Source: Paraburkholderia sp. FT54 (GTDB lineage: Bacteria > Pseudomonadota > Gammaproteobacteria > Burkholderiales > Burkholderiaceae). Taken from it: a stretch of 64,000 nucleotides of DNA. The notes beneath the pieces are model-generated. The model saw only the letters and a program-made list of their open reading frames with translations. It ran no database searches and was not told where the DNA came from. The translations under genes and the position numbers were made by a program. The number at the start of each line of letters is the position of its first letter. Position 1 is the stretch's first letter. The stretch is taken from the NCBI RefSeq assembly GCF_031585635.1, contig NZ_CP134197.1, forward strand, positions 744,001 through 808,000, written 5' to 3'. Shown piece by piece: positions 8,796-17,913 of this stretch.

Positions 8796-9564
8796 GTGCT
8801 CGTCCCGATGAATGTGATCGGACGGGCGTACCTGGTTGATCGTCGGTGTCGTGATTATGATCGTTCACCTCGGTTCGGTCGCAATTATGATGTGCGTCCG
8901 GACCTCCCGATCTTGCTCATCCTCTTCAAGATCAGTTTGGAGGCGCCAACGGGATGATAACGATCTTGCGCGAACGATCGTGGAGGACGTGATGTGGACA
9001 GAGTTCTACGGAGCTGTGAGGGAGCTTTCGTGAACTGCAACCTGTGAGCGCTCGGCCAACTTGCGCCGGATCATTGGTTATGCCAACTGTACGGCGAGAT
9101 TTCCACGTCGGGCCTTTAACGTTGTCCAAAGGTTCTCGCCAGCGTGTCACACCCCACGCCTCAGATTCTGTAAGGCCCGCCGCCGATGCCGCGCGGTGGA
9201 TCACTCCTTCGAACTGAACTTCCGAGGGCGTGCTTAAGCCGCCTTGGCAGTGGCCTCCCTGGCGGGTAGGCGTTGCGCCTATGGATCGGCGCCGGCGCCC
9301 CCATTCCGCATTGCCGGTCAGGTTCGCATTTCGCCGACGTACTTCCTCGTGCACAGCAGAAGTTTATAAATGCAAGGTTGGCGTCATAACAACACCACGC
9401 GCCCCCTGGTACAGTCCCGAAGCTGTGTTGCTGATGACATCGTGTAGGCGATCCTGCGGGCTGTTGCTGGTGCGTTCGCAAAGCAAGCTAGTCGGTTTAG
9501 TAATTTCTATGTTTTCGGCATGGTGCGATGAGACTTATTCGAAATCCATACTATAGGGGGTTGC
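8796..9564. other. long gene-free stretch
   Basis: About 770 bases without a convincing gene. Both strands have frames of 65-140 codons with many Arg/Ser/Cys residues and no domain features. The final part before 9565 (AGGGGG close to the ATG) is the ribosome binding site of the lipoprotein gene. It could be eroded DNA. Confidence 0.5.
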
Positions 9565-11346
9565 ATGAAAAGTACCGTGTTCCGACTGCTGCCGATCGCT
9601 GCAATGACGTCAATGCTTTGGGCCTGCGGCGGCAGCACCAACAGCACGCCAGCGCAAAGCGGTCCGAACCCGGCCTCGGGCACCACACCGAGCTCGGCTA
9701 GCGCACAGCCGACGCTGCTGGTCTCGCGTGCGATCTATGACGCGGCCTTCACGGTCACGGGCACGCTGCCGTTCAACGCCACGCCAGAAACGACCAATGC
9801 TGCGCCGGTGACCGCTGTCTCGCCGGGTACCTATCCGAACGTGTTCACGACGGAGGGTACAACCGCCGACGCGAACTTCGGTGTGACCTCCGATGCCGTG
9901 ATTGATCAATGGGCGACCGGCGCCACCAGCCCGACCCAGTACCTCGATGTGACGGCAGCGGCCAAGCAGAACGGTTTCGATTTCACAACGAGCTTCGCAT
10001 CGAAGTCGGAACTCGCGTTGAACCTGTCGCAGGACGGTAGCGCGATCACCTTCAACGGCTATAACGCAGCGATCGACTCCATCGATCGCTCGAACTCGAA
10101 TACGCCGGGCGTAATCGATCCGACCAATACCGACATCGCCACACCGACGTATCGCACGGTCGCTCAGCTCAACCTGGCAACCAAGGCTCTGACCTTCACG
10201 AACACCAATGCCTACTCGGGTAATAACGGCCGTGCGTCGGTGCTCGCTGGCGGTCAGTACTATATCGTCGGCAATGCCGGCAACTCGGGCTCGTCGCCGA
10301 ACCCGACCTATGGCCAGCTCGACATGCTGACCATAAACACGGGCGTGCAGACGATTGCCGCGGGTAGCAGCTGCGCATTCTCGCAGCCGGTCGGCGCCTT
10401 CTTCTCCGGAAACAGCAGCACTTATACGGCGCCGACGTCGTGCGGGCTGGGTACGATTACCGACGCACTGTCGAGCACTACGTTTGCGAAGAAGACCAAC
10501 GCTGGCGGCAACCAGTTCGGCTTCTCGCTGACCTCGCTCGGCCTCGCTTACGACAAGACCGGCAAGGACGGCAACTTCCGCGGTCTGTTTCTGGCTTCGG
10601 ACGGCACTCTGTATGTATCGAAGGGCAGCGGCAGCAACGGCTTGAATACGGTGTTCCAGGTCGGGGCGACGGGCGCCCTGGCGAACGGTGCTCAGTTCAG
10701 CAGCTTGCAGAACGTCAACATCACGCCGCTGTTTAGCGCGCCGACAACCGCATGGTCGGGCGCGCCGGCCGCAAGCAATGAGCCGGCATCGAATGCGGCG
10801 CTGACCTCAGCTCTGACGACCGCTGGCGTGACGTCGTGGCCGCTGAGTTGGAACACCGGCTACCCGTTCGGTATGTGGATGCCGAAGACAAACACAAACC
10901 TGATGTTCGTGGCTGACGAAGGCGATGGCGATCCGGGCGACATGGCGATCGGCAGCGGCGGTCTGTGGGTCTATCAGAAGTCGGGCAGTACCTGGACGGC
11001 CATCGCTCACCTTACCCAAGGTCTTAATCTCGGCCAGGCGTACACCGTGACCGATACCAGCGGAACGTACGGTACGGTCAGCGCGAAGTACACGACCTCG
11101 GCGGACGGCCTGCGCAACGTTACGGGGGTGATCAACAGTGACGGTTCGTACACGCTCTACGCGGTCACCTCGACGGCCAACAACAGTTTGGGCACGACGT
11201 TCGACGCAGGTGCCGATTCGAACCAGCTTGTGAAGATCACGCTGAGCGTGAGCGGTTCGACCGTGACGACTTCCTCGGGCTTCACCGTGATGCAGACGGC
11301 GCCCTACGGTCAGGTGCTGCGAGGCGTGGCGATGAGCAGCCTCTAA
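9565..11346 (+). CDS. large secreted lipoprotein, unknown function
   Basis: A 593-residue protein with a lipoprotein signal peptide and lipobox LWAC (Cys21), followed by a low-complexity Ser/Thr/Pro/Ala linker to about residue 50. The mature part is rich in Thr, Ser, Gly and Asn and probably all-beta. Segments such as GLFLASDGTLYVSKG and LWVYQKSGSTW recall the blades of beta-propeller proteins, but I do not recognise a family. The position after Cys21 is Gly, which does not hold lipoproteins at the inner membrane, so an outer-membrane location is likely. It is a single-gene transcript ending at the strong terminator at 11375. Confidence 0.75.
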   Translation: MKSTVFRLLPIAAMTSMLWACGGSTNSTPAQSGPNPASGTTPSSASAQPTLLVSRAIYDAAFTVTGTLPFNATPETTNAAPVTAVSPGTYPNVFTTEGTTADANFGVTSDAVIDQWATGATSPTQYLDVTAAAKQNGFDFTTSFASKSELALNLSQDGSAITFNGYNAAIDSIDRSNSNTPGVIDPTNTDIATPTYRTVAQLNLATKALTFTNTNAYSGNNGRASVLAGGQYYIVGNAGNSGSSPNPTYGQLDMLTINTGVQTIAAGSSCAFSQPVGAFFSGNSSTYTAPTSCGLGTITDALSSTTFAKKTNAGGNQFGFSLTSLGLAYDKTGKDGNFRGLFLASDGTLYVSKGSGSNGLNTVFQVGATGALANGAQFSSLQNVNITPLFSAPTTAWSGAPAASNEPASNAALTSALTTAGVTSWPLSWNTGYPFGMWMPKTNTNLMFVADEGDGDPGDMAIGSGGLWVYQKSGSTWTAIAHLTQGLNLGQAYTVTDTSGTYGTVSAKYTTSADGLRNVTGVINSDGSYTLYAVTSTANNSLGTTFDAGADSNQLVKITLSVSGSTVTTSSGFTVMQTAPYGQVLRGVAMSSL

Positions 11347-11374
11347 GCAGCAATACTTGCCGGCCCGAACATTC

Positions 11375-11412
11375 AAATGGCTTGCATTCAGTGGAATGCA
11401 AGCCATTTTTTT
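11375..11412 (+). terminator. rho-independent terminator of the lipoprotein gene
   Basis: A perfect 15-base inverted repeat (AAATGGCTTGCATTC and its complement) around a four-base loop, followed by a run of seven T. It lies 28 bases after the lipoprotein stop. Confidence 0.9.
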
Positions 11413-11429
11413 GTGCGCGTAGCATGGGC

Positions 11430-11766
11430 GCACTCCAGTGGGTGCTAGTCCCACCGCAAGTTGATCACAGCGAGCGAAGCGGAGGCGCCTACGCATCCGC
11501 TTCGAACGCCTCGCGTTCATTTTGATGCGTTAGCGCCGATGTACACACCTTGCTCCCCGAGGTGCCTCTGCAAGCGTTCGGGATCACAGCTCTCACGTGT
11601 GCACTGGTGCGCGGCAAGCACTTCAGCTCTGAGGCAAGACTCCTGTTGTGCCCGCAACGAGAGCGGCCGTTTGCGCTACGCGTAATAGCCGCTGACCGAA
11701 ACGCCCAGCAGCTGGCACATCAGCCGTCGAGGGCACCGGCACATCCGCGAATCGCTGTACCCGCAT
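11430..11766 (-). pseudogene. decayed IS3-family transposase (OrfB) fragment
   Basis: On the minus strand the stretch reads LMCQLLGVSVSGYYA, then a stop where the family has Trp, then RKRPLSLRAQQ, EVLAAHQCTRES and RLQRHLGEQGV. This is the N-terminal part of IS3-family OrfB (LMCRxLGVSRSGYYAW ... LxEQG). A +1 shift upstream (MRVQRFADVPVPST) and another near 11510 (RRLRFARCDQLAVGLAP, like the TTDS-H-LPVAPN region) extend the match. There are at least two frameshifts and one nonsense change, and no terminal repeats were found, so it is long dead. Confidence 0.7.
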
Positions 11767-11863
11767 GCTCTCTTTCCAGCAGGGTGACTACCGGTGTCTG
11801 CATAACAACGAGTAACGGTCGGTCAACTCCCGGCTACGACTGTCGGTTCGTGGCCGACAACGC

Positions 11864-12643
11864 TCAGCGATCCTCAGGTATCACCTGCAACAGCGGCTCG
11901 GGCGTCAGCGCGACGTCTCCTGTAAAGGGCCGATCGTGGGAGAGGATGAGCAAAAAGGTTGTAGCGAGTGCCGCCGAAAACAGACCGATTGCCACGGCAG
12001 ATGTCAGCCGGTTGTCGCAATGAACGAACGCGATGGCGAACAGCAGGCACACCGCCAGAAACGTCAGGCATAGCCATTTGACACTATTCACTTCACTGCG
12101 ACTGATCAGGATACGCTCGCGACGCACTTCGAGAGCATGCTGCAGGGACGCCGCGACCTCGCGCTGCGCCGTCTGCTGTCCGGGCGTAACGACTGGTAGG
12201 GATAGCGTGAACTTCAGTGCGTTGTTCAGCGAAGGAGGACTAACGTTAAGTGTGACGGCTCCCTTCGCCACGAGCGGCCATTCAGTCGTCGCGGTGTACT
12301 GGATGTAGTCTCGGACCATCCTTCGCAGTTCGGTCTGGGCTTCATTTGGCAAAACGGCAGACATGACGACAACCGACCGCAACGCACTCGCTTCAGTGGC
12401 GACCGCGATATTGGCGCGCGCTGTATCGTTCCAGACCTGCGAGGCCGTGAAGGCGATAAATAAGCCGAATATGATACCGAGTGGAGAAAGCAGACCGGGA
12501 GAAATTGCCTTGAATGATCGCCCATACCGACCGGCAGCAAGCCATCCGGTGACGAAATGGATGGTCGCGCCCGCGAGAAATATCGCACTGAAAGTGACAA
12601 GTGCCATCAACCATAACGGCAGCTCGTGGACCCATGTACTCAT
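11864..12643 (-). CDS. DUF4239-like membrane protein
   Basis: A 259-residue membrane protein with four predicted helices, two near the N terminus (about 8-30 and 50-72) and two near the C terminus (about 196-240). The middle is a soluble region with the pattern NDTARANIAVATEASALRSV, typical of the DUF4239 (bestrophin-like) family, whose function is not established. The start at 12643 is chosen because the first helix follows it directly; the upstream extension has poor codon use. The gene is separate from its neighbours, and the broken IS3 fragment lies just downstream. Confidence 0.7.
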   Translation of the reverse strand: MSTWVHELPLWLMALVTFSAIFLAGATIHFVTGWLAAGRYGRSFKAISPGLLSPLGIIFGLFIAFTASQVWNDTARANIAVATEASALRSVVVMSAVLPNEAQTELRRMVRDYIQYTATTEWPLVAKGAVTLNVSPPSLNNALKFTLSLPVVTPGQQTAQREVAASLQHALEVRRERILISRSEVNSVKWLCLTFLAVCLLFAIAFVHCDNRLTSAVAIGLFSAALATTFLLILSHDRPFTGDVALTPEPLLQVIPEDR

Positions 12644-12826
12644 GATTGTGGTTGCGCAGTGCCCAGTCTGAACGGGATACTCCTGGTGGGTCGGGGACTC
12701 CAAACCCCTCAACCAGACCACGAAGCTCCATCGATAGTCTGTGCGCTCGACCACGTTACAGCGCGACCCGGGGTCCGCGTCGCCGTTGCGCGAGGCTTAC
12801 TCGCGTGGCAAACGCGAGGCGCCAAT

Positions 12827-14095
12827 CTACCTTCGCGCCGCTGACAGCTCCGCGCGCTTGCGCTGCAGAAACCGGCGAACGGCCGGATCGCGTTCAAGTC
12901 CGATCGCGAGATCGTACGCGCCGAGCGCTTCCGCCGTCGCGCCGGCGCGTGCGAGCAGATCGGCGCGCGCGGCCCAGTACGGCTGGTAGTCGGCCAGCCG
13001 CGGATCGTCGGCGTACGGCTTGAGCGCGTCGAGCGCCGCCTGCGGGCCGTCGCGTTCCGCCAGCGCGAGTGCGCGGTTCACCGCGACCACCGGCGAAGCT
13101 GCAATGGCAAGCAACGCATCGTAGAGTTGCACGACCTCGCCCCAGTTCGGACGACGCGTCTGGCAGCGGTGGACGTGTGCCGACTGCAAAGCAGCCTCGA
13201 GCTGAAAGCGTCCGATTGCGTTGAATGGGTTCGCGCGCCGCAGCAGTGCGTTGGCTGCGTCGATCATCGGCGCGTTCCATGTCGCCGGATCCTGAGCCGA
13301 CAGCGGCACGTAGTCGCCGGCCGCATTGCGTCGCGCATCGCGCCGCGCCTGCGCAAAGAGCATCAGCGCGAGCAGACCAAGCGTCTCCGGCTCCTCGGGC
13401 AACAGCTCGACGAGCAGTTGCGCGAGAAACAGCGCCTCACCGGCGAGATCACGCCGCTCGGTGCCGCCGCCGACGGGATCGGTCCACCCCTCCGCATACG
13501 CTGCATAGACCGCTTCCAGCACCGCAGCGAGCCGGCCGGGCAACTCCTCGCGCTCCGGTACGCTGAACGGAATGCCCGCTTCGCGGATCTTGTTCTTCGC
13601 CCGCACGAGGCGCTTGCTCATCGCGGCGGGCGACGTCAGGAACGCGGACGCAATCGTCTTCGCTTCGAGCCCCAGCACCACCTGCAGCATCAGCGGCGTG
13701 CGAATCGCGGCCTCGAGCGCAGGGTGCGTGCACGCGAACAGCAGCGCAAGCCGCCGGTCGGGCAACATGCCTGCTTCACGCTCGTCGATCTCGTCGGCGA
13801 GGATCGCTAGCTGGTTCACCACGTCGTCGCCGACACGGCGATGACGCGCGCCATCGATCGCCCGGCGGCGCGCAACCGTCATCAGCCACGCTTCGGGATT
13901 CGCGGGGCAGCCGCGCTCCGGCCAGTCCGCGAGCGCGGCTGCAAACGCGTCGGCCAGCGCGTCTTCGGCCGCGGCGACGTCGCGCGTGCGCATCGCCAGC
14001 AGTGCGACGAGCTTGCCGTAACTGCGACGGGCGACCGCCTCGGCAATCGAATGCGCGGTGTCGTCAGTGTCACGACCGCCGCCGGACGAACTCAT
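12827..14095 (-). CDS. ECF42-type RNA polymerase sigma factor
   Basis: A 422-residue sigma factor of the large ECF42 group. Region 2 is at about 15-90 (AAEDALADAFAAALADWP, then NPEAWLMTVARRRAIDGAR), region 4 at about 130-185 (LALLFACTHPALE ... AMSKRLVRAKNKIREAG), and a long C-terminal TPR-like domain (about 200-420) ends FLQRKRAELSA. In this group the C-terminal extension is needed for activity and no anti-sigma factor is used. The start at 14095 shares an ATGA overlap with the stop of the YCII-domain gene, the partner normally found with ECF42 factors. The target promoters are unknown. Confidence 0.9.
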   Translation of the reverse strand: MSSSGGGRDTDDTAHSIAEAVARRSYGKLVALLAMRTRDVAAAEDALADAFAAALADWPERGCPANPEAWLMTVARRRAIDGARHRRVGDDVVNQLAILADEIDEREAGMLPDRRLALLFACTHPALEAAIRTPLMLQVVLGLEAKTIASAFLTSPAAMSKRLVRAKNKIREAGIPFSVPEREELPGRLAAVLEAVYAAYAEGWTDPVGGGTERRDLAGEALFLAQLLVELLPEEPETLGLLALMLFAQARRDARRNAAGDYVPLSAQDPATWNAPMIDAANALLRRANPFNAIGRFQLEAALQSAHVHRCQTRRPNWGEVVQLYDALLAIAASPVVAVNRALALAERDGPQAALDALKPYADDPRLADYQPYWAARADLLARAGATAEALGAYDLAIGLERDPAVRRFLQRKRAELSAARR

Positions 14096-14463
14096 GCAGC
14101 AGACGGCGCGTCGTAGGGGGCAGTCCAGACAGGGCGCACTTCCATGAGGCCGTGCGCCGCGCCCGGACAACGCGACGCCCACGCGATCGCCGCGTCGAGG
14201 TTGGGCACGTCGATCAGGTAGTAGCCGGCGAGCTGCTCCTTCGAATCGGAATACGGTCCGTCAAGCACCTGCGGCTTGCCGTCGATGAGCCGCACCGTGG
14301 TGGCCGTGCTCGTGTGCTGCAGCCGGTTGGCGCCCACCAGCACCTCCGCTTTTTTCAACGATTCCGTGTACGCATGGTACGCGGCGACTCCTTGCTGCCG
14401 CTCGCTGTCGGTCATCCGGTTCCAGCCGTTTTCTTCCGAATAGATCATCAATAGGTATTGCAT
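14092..14463 (-). CDS. YCII/DGPF-domain protein, ECF42 partner
   Basis: A 123-residue protein of the YCII-related (DGPF) family: it starts MQYLLMIYSEE and carries the diagnostic DGPYSDSKEQLAGYYLIDV. The start at 14463 has GGAGG six bases upstream. These small alpha/beta proteins accompany ECF42 sigma factors across proteobacteria and actinobacteria; whether they are targets, sensors or enzymes is unsettled. Its stop overlaps the sigma start by four bases, so the two are translationally coupled. Confidence 0.9.
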   Translation of the reverse strand: MQYLLMIYSEENGWNRMTDSERQQGVAAYHAYTESLKKAEVLVGANRLQHTSTATTVRLIDGKPQVLDGPYSDSKEQLAGYYLIDVPNLDAAIAWASRCPGAAHGLMEVRPVWTAPYDAPSAA

Positions 14464-15051
14464 ATGAGCCTCCGTCATGGGGTTGAGGCGGTGAATCACA
14501 TCGGGCCGCCATGACAATGACGCTCGGGCCGTATGCCGACGGACAGGCAGCGTCAAAAAAATGGCGGACGGCGCACCCGTCTTAGTCACTCGCCTCCGTC
14601 GAGGATATCTGACTTTCAACTGTCCCAGCCCGGACACCCTCCGAGCAGCGCAGCATCTCATGCACGCGTCGCCCGATTTCCGATGTCTGCAAGTCCTTCC
14701 GTCAAGCGTGCCTTGGCATCTCTATTGGACAAAGACGGCGCCACCTCTCACGGCGCACCAAGCCACTCGCCGACGGCTAAAAGATTTGAATGCCCTCGCC
14801 TAAATTTCCTCGGAACGTAGCCGTATACAAGACGTGACGCTTTCGATCGCCCGCGTAAGAGGGACTTTCCCGGCAGACGACAACTCCATCGCAGCAGCGC
14901 TCGTACCGCGAAAACCGGGGTTCATCCAGCCTGAGCGACGTCCGTCGCGGGCCAGTTGTGTCGTCGCCAATGCCCAGTAGAGTCAGCACCTGCCTGTACC
15001 TCACAACGCAGAACTGCCTCTACTGAGTCAGCTTAAAAAACCAGAGAACTC
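14464..15051. other. intergenic, divergent promoters, no gene recognised
   Basis: This 590-base spacer separates the YCII/sigma pair and the LytTR regulator. A minus-strand frame at 14777-15004 (GTG start) has protein-like composition but no ribosome binding site and no recognisable domain. The rest shows nothing. Confidence 0.5.
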
Positions 15052-15822
15052 ATGCCAACAGCCATCATTGCCGACGACGAACCGCATATGCGCGAAATGC
15101 TGCGCGAGCAGCTCATAGCCCTTTGGCCAGATCTCCATATCCTGGCTGAGGTAGGTGACGGACCTGCTGCACTGGTTGAGATCGAGAGCCGCCGCCCGGA
15201 CGTGGCTTTTCTGGACATCCGCATGCCGGGTCTGACCGGGCTCGAGGTCGCGCGCGCCATCACGGTCCCGTCCCGGGTGGTCTTCGTCACCGCCTACGAC
15301 AATCACGCCGTAGAGGCGTTCGAAGCCAGCGCGGTGGACTACATTCTCAAGCCGCTTGAACCTGCCCGTCTTGCCACCGTGGTCTCTCGCCTGCGCAAGT
15401 CGATGGCGACCGCTGTCATGCAATCGCAGCAACTCATGGATGCCCTCGCGCAGTTGGGCGTGCGCAGTGCTACGCCTGCAGTGGCCCCGGTTATCGGCCA
15501 GAACATCGAGTGGCTTCAGGTGGCAGTCGGCTCGCAGGTGCACATGGTGCACGTCGACGACGTGCGGTATTTCGAATCCGATACCAAGTACACCCGCGTT
15601 GTGGCGGGCGACGTGGACGGCCTGATCCGCATGTCGCTAAAGGACTTGCTAGGTCAACTCGACGAAACGCAGTTCCTGCAGACTCATCGCAGCGCCATCG
15701 TCAACCGGCGCTTCATCCGTGCGGTTCATCGCCAGGACGACAGCATGGAGATCGAACTGCGCGACCGGCCCGAGCGGATCCGGGTGTCTACCGCAAACCA
15801 TTCGCTTTTCCGGGCAATGTGA
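15052..15822 (+). CDS. LytTR-family response regulator
   Basis: A 256-residue regulator. Receiver domain 1-125: acidic pocket DDE (8-10), phospho-acceptor Asp55 in FLDIRMPG, conserved Thr/Lys further on (FVTAYD, LKPLEP). LytTR DNA-binding domain about 150-250 (VHVDDVRYFESDTKYTRV ... FLQTHRSAIVNRRFI). LytTR regulators bind paired direct repeats upstream of targets. Its stop is followed two bases later by the start of the LytS-type kinase, so the pair is one operon. The nearby exported proteins are the natural candidate targets, but no site was identified. Confidence 0.92.
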   Translation: MPTAIIADDEPHMREMLREQLIALWPDLHILAEVGDGPAALVEIESRRPDVAFLDIRMPGLTGLEVARAITVPSRVVFVTAYDNHAVEAFEASAVDYILKPLEPARLATVVSRLRKSMATAVMQSQQLMDALAQLGVRSATPAVAPVIGQNIEWLQVAVGSQVHMVHVDDVRYFESDTKYTRVVAGDVDGLIRMSLKDLLGQLDETQFLQTHRSAIVNRRFIRAVHRQDDSMEIELRDRPERIRVSTANHSLFRAM

Positions 15823-15824
15823 GC

Positions 15825-16922
15825 ATGAGGAAGATCTTTTCCCGCCGTGCTCACTGGCTTGTCACGGCAATGGTCCTGTTCGCCTCGCTCGCGGCAATGG
15901 AGTGGTGGTCGAGCTACCTCGCCGGAGCCGACGTGGGGCTTCGTGGTGTGGTGACGGGCATGGCTTTGATGGGCGCCATCTTTCTGCTGCTGAACGTCTT
16001 CAATGACGTGAGGAAACCATGGGTGGCATCGCTCTACGCCACGCTGATCGCCGCGGTCGAAATGGGCATTGGCGCGGCGGTGATCGCGACCGTTGCTGGG
16101 CTCGCCATCTATGCGCTGCCGTTTTCGATCAGCGAGCGGCTCTTCCAGGGCGACGCAGTCTCCGATTTCATCATTCTGGTCGTCGTGGGACTGAGCCTGC
16201 TCGTGGCCGCGCGCAATTTACGGCACTACGCGAGACAGAAAACCCGTGCCATGGAGGCGAACCTTGAGGCCGCCCGCGCGCGTGAGGCGACCGCCCAGAA
16301 GGAAAAGGCGCTCGCGCTCTCGCAGATCATGACGTTGCGCGCCCAGATCGAGCCACATTTTCTGTGGAATACGTTAGCGCACCTCCAGTTCCTGATTCAG
16401 AAAGCTCCCGCCGATGCGGGACTGATGCTGACACACCTCATCCGCTATCTGCGGGCGGCGATTCCACATATGCGCAATGACACCGCGACCTTGGGCTCCG
16501 AGTTCGAATCGGTCGGCGCATATCTCGAACTGATGAAAGTCCGGATGGGGGACCGTCTGACCGTATCGGTCGATCTGCCCGATGCGTTGAGGGGTGTTCC
16601 TTTCGCGCCGCTGCTGGTTCAGACACTCGTCGAAAATGCCATCAAACATGGCGTGGAACCGAAGCTTGGCGCCGTGTCCGTGAGCGTCGCAGCGGAGATG
16701 AGCGCCGACAACGGCGGCGGCGTTCTGATCGAAGTGCGGGATAACGGTATTGGCCTCCAAAGCGCGCCCGCCACGCGCGGCACCGGACTCGGTCTGCGCA
16801 GCGTGCGGGAGCGTATGCAGCAGTTGTACGGGCCGAACGCCGTACTGTCGATTGCTGGCGCTCCGGGCGGCGGCGTAATCGCCCGCATGATGATCCCCGG
16901 AATCCAAAGCAGATTGACGTGA
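15825..16922 (+). CDS. LytS/YehU-type sensor histidine kinase
   Basis: A 365-residue kinase. Four membrane helices occupy residues 10-130, followed by a coiled-coil linker (135-170) and the His_kinase domain with IEPHFLWNTLAHLQ (phospho-acceptor His178), then HATPase motifs LVENAIKHG, VRDNGIGL and GTGLGLRSVRERM. There is no large extracellular sensor, so the stimulus is probably sensed within or near the membrane. The ATG at 15825 fits the regulator spacing. The next gene starts inside its stop codon (GTGA overlap), making at least a three-gene operon. Confidence 0.92.
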   Translation: MRKIFSRRAHWLVTAMVLFASLAAMEWWSSYLAGADVGLRGVVTGMALMGAIFLLLNVFNDVRKPWVASLYATLIAAVEMGIGAAVIATVAGLAIYALPFSISERLFQGDAVSDFIILVVVGLSLLVAARNLRHYARQKTRAMEANLEAARAREATAQKEKALALSQIMTLRAQIEPHFLWNTLAHLQFLIQKAPADAGLMLTHLIRYLRAAIPHMRNDTATLGSEFESVGAYLELMKVRMGDRLTVSVDLPDALRGVPFAPLLVQTLVENAIKHGVEPKLGAVSVSVAAEMSADNGGGVLIEVRDNGIGLQSAPATRGTGLGLRSVRERMQQLYGPNAVLSIAGAPGGGVIARMMIPGIQSRLT

Positions 16923-17440
16923 CGCGTCATATATATTTCGCAAAACAGCGACGCGCCTGGGCCTTCGGTTCAGCGCTTCTGATCGCCTGCGCAAACCTTG
17001 CTCGCGCGGTCGCATCCGAACCGGACCCCGCCGCAAAGCCCGACGCCGCACTCACCCTGAGGCTCATGCAGTACGAAACGTGGCTTGGGGGTGATGAGAT
17101 CAAACCCGAAATCGCGCTCTGCGTGGACGCGGCGATGGGCCATCGCGTACCCGATGCCGGCGATCCATCGCCGCGAGTGCGGGGTACCCTGCGCCGCGCG
17201 GCCGAGACGTGCTCGATATCGCCCGACGACGGCACTACACGGTTTGTTGGACAACTTCGCTCGGTCGCCGAACACGAAGTGGCGCAGGCCGAAGCGATGC
17301 GGGCTGCGCGGCAGTGCCTCACGCAGTCGGCTACCCTCGACGTCTTGCATCGATGCCTCGCCGACAATTCCGGTACGTCCCCAAGCGCAGCCCAATGGCA
17401 AAACTGGGTTGCGCTTTTCAATGCGCGGCACCCAAGCTAA
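16919..17440 (+). CDS. exported protein of unknown function
   Basis: A 173-residue protein starting at a GTG that overlaps the kinase stop by four bases. A signal peptide is likely (about 1-32, hydrophobic core FGSALLIACANLARAVA). The mature part is helical and has several cysteines (in CVDAAMG, CSISPDDG, QCLTQ and CLADNSG) that could form disulfides in the periplasm. No family was recognised. Co-translation with the two-component pair suggests an accessory or sensory role, or a link to the CHAT proteins that follow. Confidence 0.65.
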   Translation: MTRHIYFAKQRRAWAFGSALLIACANLARAVASEPDPAAKPDAALTLRLMQYETWLGGDEIKPEIALCVDAAMGHRVPDAGDPSPRVRGTLRRAAETCSISPDDGTTRFVGQLRSVAEHEVAQAEAMRAARQCLTQSATLDVLHRCLADNSGTSPSAAQWQNWVALFNARHPS

Positions 17441-17452
17441 CCACCGCCCTCG

Positions 17453-17833
17453 ATGCACCCTCGCGCCTCTGATGAACACCCGCGCATTCGACGTGCGCTC
17501 CTATTCCGACGCCAGTTCGCATCGACCCTGGTCGCCGACGGCAGTCAGCTTCGCGCGCTGCAAGATTTGATATTCGATCGCAGCCTGGGTTCGTCGGAGC
17601 TGCGGCGGTCGCTGGAAGTAGCTGGAGCAACAAGCACCGTGACATCGCTGTGGCCAGTGCCGAGCGAGCAGACTGCAGGACTGGTGAAAGTCTTCTACGC
17701 TGGCCTTGCCGCAGGCATGCCGAAAAGCCGGGCCTTGCAAGCCGCAAAAGTCGCGCTGCACAGCGAAGGTTATCCGGCTTATGCACGGGCTGGTTTTCTC
17801 CTCGCCGGCTCCGATTCGCCTCTGAAAACCTAG
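17453..17833 (+). pseudogene. truncated copy of CHAT protein C terminus
   Basis: From about 17585 the frame reads SLWPVPSEQTAGL, MPKSRALQAAK and AGFLLAGSDSPL. These match the last 80 residues of the complete CHAT protein just downstream (SLWPVPSEATVDL, LPKSRALQQAK, AAFLLAGSDSPL). The catalytic His and Cys regions are missing, and the N-terminal 40 codons of this ORF are unrelated. It is best read as the tail of a former tandem paralogue, mostly deleted. A short expressed product cannot be excluded. Confidence 0.7.
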
Positions 17834-17913
17834 CACTCAGGGGCCGCCGTTGCCGGCCGGTCGTGCTGCGAACCGGCTCAGCCCCGTCGCATTTATACAC
17901 AATCAAACAGACC

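Noticed and set aside
12646..12720. Inverted-repeat-rich stretch (GGGTCGGGGACTCCAAACCCC) that looked like part of a tRNA
   Set aside because: There is no T-loop consensus, no matching acceptor stem and no CCA-proximal pairing, so it is not a tRNA.
14777..15004. 75-residue minus-strand ORF upstream of the LytTR gene
   Set aside because: GTG start without ribosome binding site, no recognised domain, and it occupies the likely promoter region.
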